Positions 1-8,899 of a stretch of DNA of 64,000 nt are shown here, one piece after another. The stretch comes from Rathayibacter sp. Leaf185. Lineage in GTDB: Bacteria; Actinomycetota; Actinomycetes; Actinomycetales; Microbacteriaceae. Position numbers and translations under genes: made by a program. The stretch lies in assembly GCF_001423885.1 (NCBI RefSeq), contig NZ_LMPP01000002.1, positions 256,575-320,574 of the forward strand, read 5' to 3'. Position 1 is the stretch's first letter. Every line of letters begins with the position of its first letter. The notes below the pieces were generated by a model, which saw only the letters and a list, made by a program, of their open reading frames with translations, made no database searches and was not told where the DNA came from.

Positions 1-1
1 C

Positions 2-280
2 GTGCAGCAGGGGCCGCTGCAGCGGCTGCTCGGGCTCGCCTCGGCGCGGGTGCACACGGTCGCGGGCCCGGTGACGCCGATGGTGCCGGTGATGAGCGTC
101 GCCGACGGGCGCGTGTTCTTCGACGAGCTCGCGCGTGCCGGGGTCGCCGCGGCCGGGCGCGACGAGAGCCACCAGTGGGGGAGGCGCGCCGCCTCCGCGC
201 CGGCCGTGGCGCCCGCCGCCCGGCCCGCCCCGCTCGAGCGCGCCGCCTGGCCGGCGCCGGAGGGACCACCGCATGCCTGA
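2..280 (+). CDS. PH-domain (YdbT/bPH2-like) membrane protein, C-terminal end, partial
   Basis: Only the last 92 residues are inside the window; the frame is open to the left edge, so the GTG at base 2 is not taken as the true start. The segment QRLLGLASARVHTVAGPV followed by VFFDELARAGV resembles the last strand-helix unit of bacterial PH domains in membrane-flanked YdbT-type proteins, which usually follow two membrane segments. The final 40 residues are Ala/Pro-rich and probably unstructured. Its stop overlaps the start of the DUF2520 gene by 8 bp, which suggests one transcript running towards panC. The family call rests on a short tail and is moderate. Confidence 0.55.
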   Translation: MQQGPLQRLLGLASARVHTVAGPVTPMVPVMSVADGRVFFDELARAGVAAAGRDESHQWGRRAASAPAVAPAARPAPLERAAWPAPEGPPHA

Positions 281-965
281 CACCCGCCGGGACGGACGCC
301 TCGGCGTCGGCGTCATCGGAGCCGGCCGGGTCGGCCCCGTGCTCGGTGCCGCCCTCGCGGGCGCCGGCCACGCCGTGATCGGCATCGCGACGACCAGCGA
401 GAGCGGCCGCGAACGGGCGGATGCGCTCCTCCCCGGTGTGCCGGTGCTGGCCGTGCCCGACCTGGTCGAGCGCAGCGAGCTCGTCATCATCGCCGTCCCC
501 GGAGGCGAGATCGCGGCTCTGGTCGCGGGCCTCGCCGCGACCGGAGCATGGCAGCCCGGGCAGCTCGTGCTGCACACGGCGCCCGAGCACGGCTTCGGCG
601 TGCTGGCGCCGGCACTCGCCTCCGGAGTGATCCCGCTCGCGGTCCACCCCGCGATGGCCTTCAGCGGGACGAGCCTCGATCTCGCCCGCCTCTCCGAGAC
701 GTACTTCGCGGTGACCGCGCCCGGCCCGGTGCTGCCCATCGCGCAGGCGCTGGTCGTCGAGATGGGCGGCGAGCCGGTCACGGTCGCGGAGGCGGATCGT
801 GCGGCATACGCGGAGGCCGTCTCGACCGCGACCACCTTCTCGACCGCGATCGTCGATCAGGCCGCGGGACTGCTCGCCGGCATCGGCGTCGAGAAGCCGG
901 GTTTCTTCCTCTCGAGCCTCGTCCGCTCCTCCGTCGACGATGCCCTGCGCCGCGCGGCGGGCTGA
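273..965 (+). CDS. Rossmann-like and DUF2520 domain protein (putative ketopantoate reductase-like oxidoreductase)
   Basis: A 230-residue protein. Residues about 9-30 hold a Rossmann nucleotide-binding turn (VIGAGRVGPVLGAAL), followed by an NAD(P)-binding half ending near residue 120 and an all-helical DUF2520 half. The ATG at 273 was chosen because GGAGGG lies 8-9 nt upstream and the Rossmann fold starts just after it. It overlaps the preceding gene and sits about 100 bp upstream of panC. In Actinobacteria this family is a habitual neighbour of panC and looks like 6-phosphogluconate or ketopantoate reductases in fold, so a role in making pantoate for coenzyme A is a reasonable inference but is not shown here. 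Confidence 0.85.
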   Translation: MPDTRRDGRLGVGVIGAGRVGPVLGAALAGAGHAVIGIATTSESGRERADALLPGVPVLAVPDLVERSELVIIAVPGGEIAALVAGLAATGAWQPGQLVLHTAPEHGFGVLAPALASGVIPLAVHPAMAFSGTSLDLARLSETYFAVTAPGPVLPIAQALVVEMGGEPVTVAEADRAAYAEAVSTATTFSTAIVDQAAGLLAGIGVEKPGFFLSSLVRSSVDDALRRAAG

Positions 966-1050
966 CCACCGCCCGCCTGCCTCACTCGCTCGCGAGCCGA
1001 CCACTCGAGCCGCAGGCTTCTCCCGGGAGGAGCGCGCTCGCCCCCGCCGG

Positions 1051-1056
1051 TAGGGT
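1051..1056 (+). promoter_or_regulatory. -10 element of leaderless panC
   Basis: TAGGGT lies exactly 6 nt before the GTG start of panC, so the transcript should begin at or next to the start codon. There is no Shine-Dalgarno sequence. The same spacing recurs at many genes in this window. Confidence 0.6.
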
Positions 1057-1062
1057 TCTCGG

Positions 1063-1911
1063 GTGATCAGCACCATCGAACGCATCGACGCCCTCCGCGA
1101 GCGGCTGCAGGAGGAGCGTCGCGCCGGTCGGAGCATCGCCCTCGTCCCGACCATGGGCGCCCTGCACGACGGTCACCTCGCGCTCGTGGAGCGGGCCCGC
1201 GAGATCGCGGACGTCGTGGTCGTGTCGATCTTCGTCAATCCGCTGCAGTTCGGCCCCTCCGAGGACCTCGACCGGTATCCGCGCGATCTCGAGTCCGACC
1301 TGACCCTTCTCGAGCGGGAGGGGGTCGAGTACGTCTTCGCACCGACCGTCGCCGAGATGTACCCCGACGGCCCGACCTCGACGCGCGTCGTGGCGGGCAG
1401 GGTGGGCACCCTCTACGAGGGTCGCTCGCGCCCGGGGCACTTCGACGGGATGCTCACCGTCGTGTCGAAGCTCCTGAACATCGTCCGGCCCGACGCCGCT
1501 CTCTTCGGCCAGAAGGACGCGCAGCAGCTGTTCCTCGTGCGCCGGATGGTGCGCGACCTCGACCTCCCCGTCGTGATCGAGGCCGTGGAGACGGTCCGCG
1601 AGGAGGACGGACTCGCGCTCTCGAGCCGCAACCGCTATCTCGACCCGCGCGAGCGCCGCGCAGCCCGCACAGTACCGCTGGTGCTCGAGGCCGCCGCGTC
1701 GGCCGCCGACCGCGGCGTCGACTCCGTCATCGCCGCCGCGCAGTCGGCCGCGATGGGCGAGCCGCTGGTTAAACTGGACTACCTCGTCGTCGCCGACCCG
1801 ACGACGCTCCTCCCGGTCGACGACGACCACCGCGGCCCGGCCCTCGTGCTCGTCGCCGCGGTCGTCGGCTCCACCCGCCTCCTCGACAACGGCCCGATCC
1901 TGCTCGCCTGA
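1063..1911 (+). CDS. panC: Pantothenate synthetase (pantoate--beta-alanine ligase)
   Basis: Cytosolic enzyme that joins pantoate and beta-alanine using ATP to give pantothenate, the vitamin B5 precursor of coenzyme A. The 282 residues are the normal length. The family signatures are all present: [10 protein letters not shown] (residues 29-38, the HIGH-type ATP site), a [11 protein letters not shown] pantoate-binding stretch near 64-74, FGQKDAQQ near 148 and SSRNRYL near 187 (KMSKS-like loop). The GTG start is fixed by the -10 hexamer 6 nt upstream and by alignment of the N-terminus. panB and panD are not in the window. It is followed 38 bp later by lysS. Confidence 0.97.
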   Translation: MISTIERIDALRERLQEERRAGRSIALVPTMGALHDGHLALVERAREIADVVVVSIFVNPLQFGPSEDLDRYPRDLESDLTLLEREGVEYVFAPTVAEMYPDGPTSTRVVAGRVGTLYEGRSRPGHFDGMLTVVSKLLNIVRPDAALFGQKDAQQLFLVRRMVRDLDLPVVIEAVETVREEDGLALSSRNRYLDPRERRAARTVPLVLEAAASAADRGVDSVIAAAQSAAMGEPLVKLDYLVVADPTTLLPVDDDHRGPALVLVAAVVGSTRLLDNGPILLA

Positions 1912-1949
1912 TCGCGCCCGCCGCCTCCGATCGAAAGCACCGTCCCACC

Positions 1950-3467
1950 ATGGCCGACACCCCCGACACCCCCGACGAGCTCTCCGCCGAGGAGGCCTCC
2001 GAGCAGAAGGCCGTGCGCCTGGCCAAGCGCGAGCGCCTGCTCGAGCGGGCCGGCGACGACCTCGGCGGCGGCGCGTACCCGGTCGCCGTCGGCGTCACCG
2101 ACTCGATCGCGGCGGTCCGCGCGCGCCACGAGGGCATCGAGCCCGACGTCAAGACAGGCGAGCGCGTGGGCGTGGCCGGCCGCGTCGTCTTCCAGCGCAA
2201 CACCGGCAAGCTCTGCTTCGCGACGCTGCAGTCCGGTGACGGCGCGCGCATCCAGGCGATGGTCTCGCTCGGCGACGTCGGCGACGAGTCTCTCGCCGCC
2301 TGGAAGGAGCTCGTCGACCTCGGCGACCACCTCTTCGTCGAGGGCGAGGTGATCTCGAGCAAGCGCGGCGAGCTGAGCATCTGGGTGTCCGAGTGGACCA
2401 TCGCCGCCAAGGCGATCCTCCCGCTGCCGAACCTGCACAACGAGCTCGGCGACGAGACGCGGATGCGCCAGCGCTACCTCGACCTGATCGTGCGCCCGCA
2501 GGCCCGCGACACCGTCGTGACCCGCGCCACGGTCAACGCCTCGCTCCGCAGCACCTTCGTGGGCCACGACTTCCTCGAGGTCGAGACCCCGATGCTGCAG
2601 GTGATGCACGGAGGCGCCTCCGCCCGACCGTTCGCCACGCACTCGAACGCGTTCGACACCGAGCTCTTCCTCCGCATCGCGCCCGAGCTGTACCTCAAGC
2701 GCGCGGTCGTCGGAGGGATCGAGCGGGTGTTCGAGATCAACCGCAACTTCCGCAACGAGGGCGCCGACTCGACGCACTCGCCCGAGTTCGCGATGCTCGA
2801 GGCCTACCAGGCGTACGGCGACTACACGTCGATCGCCGACCTGACGCAGGAGCTGATCCAGAACGCGGCGCTCGCCGTCGCCGGATCGCACGTGGTCACC
2901 TGGGCCGACGGCACCGAGTACGACCTCGGCGGCGAGTGGGAGCGGATCTCGATGTACGAGAGCCTCTCGCTCGCGGCCGGCATCGAGATCACTCCGTCGA
3001 CCGCGCTGGTCGAGCTCGAGACGCTCGCCGAGCGCGAGGGCGTCGAGGTGCACGTGCCCACGCACGGCAAGTACGTCGAGGAGCTGTGGGAGCACTTCGT
3101 GAAGGGCGGCCTCACGCGGCCCACCTTCGTGATGGACTTCCCGGTCGACACCTCGCCGCTCGTGCGCGCGCACCGCAGCATCCCGGGCGTCGTCGAGAAG
3201 TGGGACCTCTACGTCCGCGGCTTCGAGCTCGCGACCGGCTACTCCGAGCTGGTCGACCCTGTCGTGCAGCGCGAGCGCTTCGTCGAGCAGGCGCGCCAGG
3301 CGGCCGCGGGCGACGACGAGGCGATGCGCCTCGACGAGGACTTCCTCCGCGCGCTCGAGCACGGCATGCCGCCGACCGGGGGGATGGGGATGGGCATCGA
3401 CCGGCTCCTCATGGCGATCACGGGCCTCGGGATCCGCGAGACGATCCTGTTCCCCCTGGTCAAGTAG
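1950..3467 (+). CDS. lysS: Lysyl-tRNA synthetase, class II
   Basis: Charges tRNA-Lys with lysine in the cytosol; essential for translation. The 505 residues comprise an N-terminal helical extension, an OB-fold anticodon-binding domain (about 70-175) and the class II catalytic domain. Class II motif 1 is near 208 (FLEVETPML), motif 2 near 260 ([11 protein letters not shown], continuing into STHSPEF) and motif 3 near 478 ([11 protein letters not shown]). The ATG start lacks a clear ribosome site but agrees with family length. It follows panC closely and is followed after 5 bp by a secreted protein gene, so the three may be cotranscribed. Confidence 0.97.
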   Translation: MADTPDTPDELSAEEASEQKAVRLAKRERLLERAGDDLGGGAYPVAVGVTDSIAAVRARHEGIEPDVKTGERVGVAGRVVFQRNTGKLCFATLQSGDGARIQAMVSLGDVGDESLAAWKELVDLGDHLFVEGEVISSKRGELSIWVSEWTIAAKAILPLPNLHNELGDETRMRQRYLDLIVRPQARDTVVTRATVNASLRSTFVGHDFLEVETPMLQVMHGGASARPFATHSNAFDTELFLRIAPELYLKRAVVGGIERVFEINRNFRNEGADSTHSPEFAMLEAYQAYGDYTSIADLTQELIQNAALAVAGSHVVTWADGTEYDLGGEWERISMYESLSLAAGIEITPSTALVELETLAEREGVEVHVPTHGKYVEELWEHFVKGGLTRPTFVMDFPVDTSPLVRAHRSIPGVVEKWDLYVRGFELATGYSELVDPVVQRERFVEQARQAAAGDDEAMRLDEDFLRALEHGMPPTGGMGMGIDRLLMAITGLGIRETILFPLVK

Positions 3468-3472
3468 GCCGC

Positions 3473-4471
3473 GTGGTCCGCGCATCCAGCATCGTCGCGA
3501 CGGCGCTCGCCGGCGTCCTCACCCTCGCGCAGTTCGGGGTGGGGGCGGCCGTCGCGACGTCCGTACTCGTCGACTCCTCCGACCTCGGCACGGCCCTCGC
3601 CGACCAGCGCGCGGCCGAGGCGTTCGTGCCCGACGACACGATCAGCGGATTCGCGGACCGCACGGCCATGTCCACGCGCGGCCGCGCCCTCTACTACGCC
3701 TCGAGCCCGTCGGTCGAGCCGACCGCGGGCTTCAACACCCTCTGCGGCTACGGCGCCTCCGACGACATCGTGCTCGGCTGCTACACCGGCTCCGACATCT
3801 ACATCTCCGACGTCGAGAACCCCGATCTCGACGGGATCCGCGACGTCACCGCCGCTCACGAGATGCTGCACGCGGCGTGGGTCCGCCTCGACGCCGCCGA
3901 GCAGGCGGAGCTCGGCGCCGAGCTCGAGGCGGCGTACGCGGCGCTGCCGCAGGACGGGCCGATCGCCGAGCGGCTGGAGCTCTACCGCACCGGTGGTCTC
4001 GGCGAGCGCGTCAACGAGCTGCACTCGATCCTGGGCACCGAGGTGGCGGACCTGCCGCCCGCGCTCGAGGCCCACTACGCCGCCTACTTCGCCGACCGCT
4101 CCGTCGTGGTCGGGCTGAACGCGCGCTACGAGGCTGTCTTCACCGACCTCGAGAACCGCATCACCGACCTGGTCGCCCGCATCGACGCGATGTACGCCGA
4201 CCTCACGGCGCGGGTCGACGCGAACAACGCCGAGTACGACGCGCTGAACGCCGAGATCGACGACTTCAACGCCAGGGCCGACAGCGGGGACTTCGCCTCG
4301 ACGGCCGAGTTCGAGGCCGAGCGAGCCGACCTGCTCGAACGGGGCGACGCGATCGACGCGACACGCGACACGATCGACGCCGACATCGCGGTCTACGACG
4401 GTCTGCGCTCCGAGCTCGAGGGGCTGAACGCGGACGCCTCCGCCCTCAACCAGTCGATCGAGAGCCGGTAG
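3473..4471 (+). CDS. Secreted or membrane-anchored protein with HExxH motif and coiled-coil tail
   Basis: A 332-residue protein with no recognised family name. Residues 1-25 form a hydrophobic export signal or anchor (SSIVATALAGVLTLAQFGVG). The globular part carries two Cys (LCGYG, LGCYT) that could form a disulfide outside the cell, and the sequence TAAHEMLHAAW near residue 126, an HExxH zinc-metalloprotease-type motif. Residues about 195-330 are heptad-rich and acidic (VDANNAEYDALNAEIDDF) and look like a long coiled coil. The GTG start 5 bp after lysS gives the signal peptide; no Shine-Dalgarno is visible. Peptidase activity is an inference from the motif only; the third zinc ligand was not identified. 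Confidence 0.75.
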   Translation: MVRASSIVATALAGVLTLAQFGVGAAVATSVLVDSSDLGTALADQRAAEAFVPDDTISGFADRTAMSTRGRALYYASSPSVEPTAGFNTLCGYGASDDIVLGCYTGSDIYISDVENPDLDGIRDVTAAHEMLHAAWVRLDAAEQAELGAELEAAYAALPQDGPIAERLELYRTGGLGERVNELHSILGTEVADLPPALEAHYAAYFADRSVVVGLNARYEAVFTDLENRITDLVARIDAMYADLTARVDANNAEYDALNAEIDDFNARADSGDFASTAEFEAERADLLERGDAIDATRDTIDADIAVYDGLRSELEGLNADASALNQSIESR

Positions 4472-4562
4472 CACCGCCTCTCGCAGACCGCACGGTCGCG
4501 CGCACGGCAGCGCCCCCGTCGCGCTGACCGGCCACTCCCGAGCCCCTCCCCGCGAGGCCCGG

Positions 4563-4568
4563 TAGGAT
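4563..4568 (+). promoter_or_regulatory. -10 element of a leaderless small-protein gene
   Basis: TAGGAT lies 6 nt before the ATG at 4575; no Shine-Dalgarno sequence is present. Confidence 0.55.
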
Positions 4569-4574
4569 CGCCCC

Positions 4575-4757
4575 ATGGACTGGGAGATCTGGAATCAGGG
4601 GCTGTGGGCGCTCGTACCGACGCTGAGCGTCGGAGTCCTCTTCTGGTTCATCATGCGCTCCGTGATTCGCTCCGACCGCAACGAGCGGCGCGCCTACGAC
4701 CGCATCGAGGCCGAGGAGCGCACGCGCCGGGGCCTCCCGCAGCGCGACGCCTCCTGA
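4575..4757 (+). CDS. Small single-pass membrane protein
   Basis: A 60-residue protein: a short extracytoplasmic N-terminus (MDWEIWNQGL), one transmembrane segment (about residues 10-30, LWALVPTLSVGVLFWFIMRS) and a highly charged cytoplasmic tail (RSDRNERRAYDRIEAEERTR). The compact layout, a -10 hexamer placed for leaderless expression and its position between two clear genes support it as real. Its function is unknown. The cardiolipin synthase start is 67 bp downstream, so a link to the envelope is possible but unproven. Confidence 0.75.
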   Translation: MDWEIWNQGLWALVPTLSVGVLFWFIMRSVIRSDRNERRAYDRIEAEERTRRGLPQRDAS

Positions 4758-4824
4758 ACCGGGCACGACCGCAGGTGCGCGCCGCGGCCGGCCCACTGAC
4801 ACGCACGACCGGCGAGGAGACGCG

Positions 4825-6300
4825 GTGACGGGACCCGACTGGTCGCTGGTGCTCGCCGTGGGGGCGATCGTCGTCGAACTCGTCGTCCGGGTCGTCGCCG
4901 TGATCGTCGTCCCGCGCAACCGCCGCCCGACGACCGGCCTCGCCTGGCTGATGGCGATCTTCCTGATCCCCTACGTCGGCATCCTGCTGTTCCTGTTCAT
5001 CGGGAGCTACAAGCTGCCGCGCAAGCGCCGGCGCAAGCAGGAGGAGATCAACCGCTTCATCCTCGAGTCGACCGACGGCATCGACCGTGTCGCGCGCAAC
5101 CACCCGTGGCCGCAGTGGCTCGAGTCGGTGGTCACCCTGAACCGCAACCTCGGGGCCATGCCGCTGGTCGGAGGCAATGACGCCAGTCTCCAGGGCGGGT
5201 ACGAGGAGACCATCCGGGCGATGGCCGACGAGATCGACCGCGCCCGCCGCTACGTGCACTGCGAGTTCTACATCCTCGCGGCCGACTCGACGACGGCTCC
5301 GTTCTTCGCCGCACTCGACCGCGCCGTGGCGCGCGGAGTGACGGTCCGGATCCTCCTCGACCACATCGCCTCCATCCGCGTGCCGGGCTACTTCACGGGA
5401 ACCCGCCGACGCCTCCGCGCGCTCGAGAAGGCCGGCGCGAAGTGGTCGTACATGCTGCCCGTGCGCCCGTGGCGGATGCAGTACCAGCGGCCCGACCTCC
5501 GCAACCACCGCAAGCTGCTGATCGTGGACGGCAACGCGGCCTTCATGGGGTCGCAGAACGTCGTCGACTCGAGCTACAACAAGCGCGGCAACATCCGCCG
5601 CGGTCTGCACTGGCACGACCTGATGGTGCGCCTCGAGGGTCCGGTGGTGCAGGGCATCAACGCCATCTTCATCACCGACTGGTACAGCGAGACCGACGAG
5701 CTGCTGCTGCGCGAGTCGGAGCCGATGGAGGCGCTGCAGAGACGCGACACCATCGACTGCCAGGTCGTGCCGAGCGGCCCCGGCTTCGACGGCGAGAACA
5801 ACCTCCGCCTGTTCCTCGCGCTGCTCTACTCGGCGCAGAAGTCGATCATCATCACGAGCCCGTACTTCGTCCCGGACGAGGCGATGCTGTACGCGATCAC
5901 GACGGCGACCCGGCGCGGCGTGCACGTCGAGCTGTTCGTCTCCGAGATCGGCGATCAGGCCGTGGTCTACCACGCGCAGCGCTCCTACTACGAGACGCTG
6001 CTGACCTCGGGCGTGCGGATCTGGATGTACCGCAAGCCGACGATCCTGCACGCCAAGCACTTCACGATCGACGACGACGTGGCGGTGATCGGCTCGAGCA
6101 ACATGGACATGCGCTCGTTCAGCCTCAACCTCGAGGTGTCGCTGATGGTCCGCGGGTCCGAATTCGTCGAGGATCTGCGCCAGGTGCAGCAGGACTACCG
6201 CGAGCACTCCCGCGAGCTGACCCTGCGCGAGTGGCGGCAGCAGCCGCTGCGCTCGACGATCCTCGACAATCTGTCCAGGCTCACCTCCGCTCTGCAGTGA
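4825..6300 (+). CDS. cls: Cardiolipin synthase, phospholipase D type
   Basis: Membrane enzyme that makes cardiolipin by phosphatidyl transfer. The 491 residues match bacterial Cls: two N-terminal membrane helices (about 5-27 and 37-60), a basic linker (KLPRKRRRKQEE), then two phospholipase D domains. Both HKD motifs are intact: HRKLLIVDGNAAFMGSQN near residue 229 and HAKHFTIDDDVAVIGSSN near 409. The GTG start at 4825 follows GGCGAGGAGA, a usable ribosome site 4-8 nt upstream, and supplies the first membrane helix. Actinobacteria may also make cardiolipin with a CDP-alcohol enzyme, so the physiological product should be treated as likely, not certain. Confidence 0.93.
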   Translation: MTGPDWSLVLAVGAIVVELVVRVVAVIVVPRNRRPTTGLAWLMAIFLIPYVGILLFLFIGSYKLPRKRRRKQEEINRFILESTDGIDRVARNHPWPQWLESVVTLNRNLGAMPLVGGNDASLQGGYEETIRAMADEIDRARRYVHCEFYILAADSTTAPFFAALDRAVARGVTVRILLDHIASIRVPGYFTGTRRRLRALEKAGAKWSYMLPVRPWRMQYQRPDLRNHRKLLIVDGNAAFMGSQNVVDSSYNKRGNIRRGLHWHDLMVRLEGPVVQGINAIFITDWYSETDELLLRESEPMEALQRRDTIDCQVVPSGPGFDGENNLRLFLALLYSAQKSIIITSPYFVPDEAMLYAITTATRRGVHVELFVSEIGDQAVVYHAQRSYYETLLTSGVRIWMYRKPTILHAKHFTIDDDVAVIGSSNMDMRSFSLNLEVSLMVRGSEFVEDLRQVQQDYREHSRELTLREWRQQPLRSTILDNLSRLTSALQ

Positions 6301-6341
6301 CACCCCCGGATGGGGCTGAGGCGAGGATGTCTCACGTCTTG

Positions 6342-6347
6342 TAGGCT
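6342..6347 (+). promoter_or_regulatory. Possible -10 element upstream of the araC-type gene
   Basis: TAGGCT about 54 bp before the GTG start; no convincing -35 element. Tentative. Confidence 0.3.
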
Positions 6348-6400
6348 CCCGGAGGACGAACGCTCTCCGAACGGTCGTCGTCACGATCGGAGTCGCCACC

Positions 6401-7366
6401 GTGGTCCCTCGTCCCACCTTGATCAATCCGCTGAGCGTGCCTCTCGGCCCGGGCGGCAGAGCCGTCCGACTGCGAGGGGGCGACGGCGTGGCGGCGCTGC
6501 GCCGCACCCTCGAGGTCGGCGTCGATCTCCCCGCGCGGTTCCGGATGGACCTCGCCATCGGCGCCGTCGAGCGGCTCCGCGTCCTGCACGTCGTCTCGAC
6601 GTCGTTCGCGGCCCGCTGGCCCGCTCCGTCCGCATCCGACGACGCCTCGGCGTTCGTGCTGCCGGTGGAGGGGACGCTCGGCATGGAGTCGGCCGGCGGG
6701 CACGTCGCGGTCGACGACGGCGCCCTGGTCCTCTCGGCCGACTCCCCGGCGATCCTCCGCGCTCACCGCGCCGTCCGATTCCTCGTGCTCTGCACCGACG
6801 GCTCCGCCTCCGATCGCTCGCGCAGGGTCGAACCCGCGCGCACCCTGCCCGAGTCGCCGCTGACGGCATCCGCGCGGACGATGCTGCGCGCGTTCCTCAC
6901 CGACCTCGACGTCGACCACGCGGTGCAGGCCGAGTACCTGCAGGGCACCGTGCTGCGGCTCGCCCGCATCCTCGGGGCCGAACGCGAGGAGGAGGAGACC
7001 GAGCGGCTCGGGCTGCACGACATGGTCGACGCCGCGATCCAGGTCATCCGGACCGACTACAGCGACCCGCTGCTCGACCCGGGGACGGTCGCGCGCCGCT
7101 GCCGGGTGAGCCTGCGCACCCTCCAGCGCGCTGTGGCCGACGAGCGCGGCACCACGCTGCGCGAGCTGATCTCGGCGATCCGCACCGAGAACGCACTCCG
7201 GCTCGTGGGCACGGCGGAGGCGGCGGGGCTGCCTCTCAGCGACATCGCGCGACGCTCCGGCTTCTCGTCGCCCGAGCGCCTGCGACGGGCGATCACGACC
7301 GAGACGGGGCTCTCGCCGAGCGAGTACCGGAGGCGCCTGCGTCTCGAGGAGCGCGTCGCCGGTTGA
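6401..7366 (+). CDS. AraC family transcriptional regulator
   Basis: A 321-residue DNA-binding regulator. Residues about 1-190 form a cupin-like sensor half (AraC-binding-like, with VLPVEGTLGMESAGG); residues about 210-318 are the AraC/XylS double helix-turn-helix, with VARRCRVSLRTLQRAV as the first and DIARRSGFSSPERLRRA as the second recognition unit. The GTG start at 6401 has GGAG about 9 nt upstream; a later TTG at 6419 is possible. It stands alone between cls and the NADH dehydrogenase gene, in the same direction as both. The effector is unknown. Confidence 0.88.
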   Translation: MVPRPTLINPLSVPLGPGGRAVRLRGGDGVAALRRTLEVGVDLPARFRMDLAIGAVERLRVLHVVSTSFAARWPAPSASDDASAFVLPVEGTLGMESAGGHVAVDDGALVLSADSPAILRAHRAVRFLVLCTDGSASDRSRRVEPARTLPESPLTASARTMLRAFLTDLDVDHAVQAEYLQGTVLRLARILGAEREEEETERLGLHDMVDAAIQVIRTDYSDPLLDPGTVARRCRVSLRTLQRAVADERGTTLRELISAIRTENALRLVGTAEAAGLPLSDIARRSGFSSPERLRRAITTETGLSPSEYRRRLRLEERVAG

Positions 7367-7499
7367 CGGCCGGCCGACCGCCGCGCAATCCCCTGGCCCG
7401 GTCGAGGATCGCGGCGTAGCGTCGGAAACTCCCGGCGTTCCGGTGCACGCGGCTCCGTCCTTCCGCGATGCCCGGCGCGGGGTCGAGAAGGGAACGGAC

Positions 7500-8882
7500 A
7501 TGACGGCATCCGGAACGACGCGCATCCTCATCCTCGGCGGCGGGTACGTCGGCCTCTACACCGCGTGGGGGCTCGAGAAGCGGCGCGGGGTCACGCCGAT
7601 CGACGTCACCGTGGTCGAGCCCAACCCCTACATGACCTACCAGCCGCTCCTGCCCGAGGTCGCGGGCGGTCATGTGCAGCCGCGCCACGTCACAGTGCCC
7701 CTGGTCTCGGCGCTCAAGCACACCCGCGTCATCCGCGGGGCGATCACGGGTGTCAGCCTGGCCGACCACGTCGCGACGGTCGCTGCGCTCGACGGCTCGA
7801 CCCGCACGCTGCCGTTCGACCAGGTCGTCTTCGCCCTCGGTGCGGTCACCCGCACATTCCCCACGCCCGGCCTCGCTGAGCATGCCATCGGCTTCAAGAC
7901 GGTCGAGGAGGCGGCGCACCTGCGCGACCGCGTCATCGAGAACATCGCGCAGGCGGCGCTGACCACCGACTCCGCCGAGCGCCGCCGGCTGCTCACGTTC
8001 GTCTTCGTCGGCGGAGGCTACACGGGCGTCGAGGCGCTGAGCGAGCTGCTCGATCTCAGTCGCCGCACGCTCGCCGCACAGCCGTCGCTCTCGATGGGCG
8101 ACGTCACCTGGCATCTCGTCGAGGCCCTCGACCGGATCGCTCCCGAGGTGGGCCCGGAGCTCTCGGCCTGGACGCTCGACCACCTCCGCTCGCGTGGCGT
8201 GCACGTGCACCTGAAGACGACGATGCCCTCGTGCGAGGACGGCGTGGTCGAGCTCTCGAGCGGCGAGCGGATCCCGACGGCGACCATCGTCTGGACGGCC
8301 GGAGTGAAGCCCCATCCGATCCTCGACGCGACCGATGCGCCGCGCGGGCCGAAGGGACACGTCTCGGCCGACGCGCGCCTGCGCGTGATCACGGACGACG
8401 GCGAGCCGATCCCCGGAGTCTGGGCCGCCGGCGACGGAGCGCAGATCCCCGATCTGACCGCCGAGAAGCAGCCGGCGTACTACCCGCCGAACGCGCAGAA
8501 CGCGGTGCGGCAGGCGAAGCTCCTCGCGCAGAACATCGTGGCCGACCTCACCGGCGGGGTCGTCGAGGAGTACCGGCACGTCTCGGTCGGCACGGTCGCC
8601 GAATACGGGCTCGGCAAGGGCGCGGGGGTCATCAAGGGCGTCAAGCTCCGGGGTCCGCTCGCCTGGCTCGCCCACCGCGCCTACCACGGGGCGGCGATGC
8701 CCACCCTCGATCGCAAGTGGCGCGTGATCTCGGGCTGGATCGCCGACGCGGTCACTCCGCGCGACCTCTCGCCGATGAGCGCGATGCAGGACCCCCGGCG
8801 CGCTTTCCGAGAGAGCGCGGAGGCCACCGACCGGGCCGCTGCCGAGAAGGCTGCCGAGAAGGCGGCGCCCGAGAAGTCCTGA
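7500..8882 (+). CDS. ndh: NADH dehydrogenase type II (FAD-dependent NAD(P)H:quinone oxidoreductase)
   Basis: Peripheral membrane flavoprotein that passes electrons from NADH to quinone without pumping protons. The 460 residues show the two dinucleotide-binding folds of the family: ILILGGGYVGLYTAW (residues about 9-23) for FAD and FVFVGGGYTGVEA (near 168) for NADH, plus the second FAD contact VWAAGDGAQIPD near 308. A C-terminal amphipathic region likely attaches it to the membrane, followed by an Ala/Glu/Lys-rich tail. The ATG at 7500 was preferred over an upstream start because AGAAGGGAA lies 6-10 nt before it and the FAD fold starts directly. A related quinone oxidoreductase substrate cannot be excluded. 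Confidence 0.88.
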   Translation: MTASGTTRILILGGGYVGLYTAWGLEKRRGVTPIDVTVVEPNPYMTYQPLLPEVAGGHVQPRHVTVPLVSALKHTRVIRGAITGVSLADHVATVAALDGSTRTLPFDQVVFALGAVTRTFPTPGLAEHAIGFKTVEEAAHLRDRVIENIAQAALTTDSAERRRLLTFVFVGGGYTGVEALSELLDLSRRTLAAQPSLSMGDVTWHLVEALDRIAPEVGPELSAWTLDHLRSRGVHVHLKTTMPSCEDGVVELSSGERIPTATIVWTAGVKPHPILDATDAPRGPKGHVSADARLRVITDDGEPIPGVWAAGDGAQIPDLTAEKQPAYYPPNAQNAVRQAKLLAQNIVADLTGGVVEEYRHVSVGTVAEYGLGKGAGVIKGVKLRGPLAWLAHRAYHGAAMPTLDRKWRVISGWIADAVTPRDLSPMSAMQDPRRAFRESAEATDRAAAEKAAEKAAPEKS

Positions 8883-8899
8883 GCCGGCTGCGTCCCGCG

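Noticed and set aside
1779-3485. Long open frame antisense to lysS, and similar ones opposite cls, ndh and poxB
   Set aside because: Composition typical of antisense shadow frames in high-GC DNA, no domains and no start signals.
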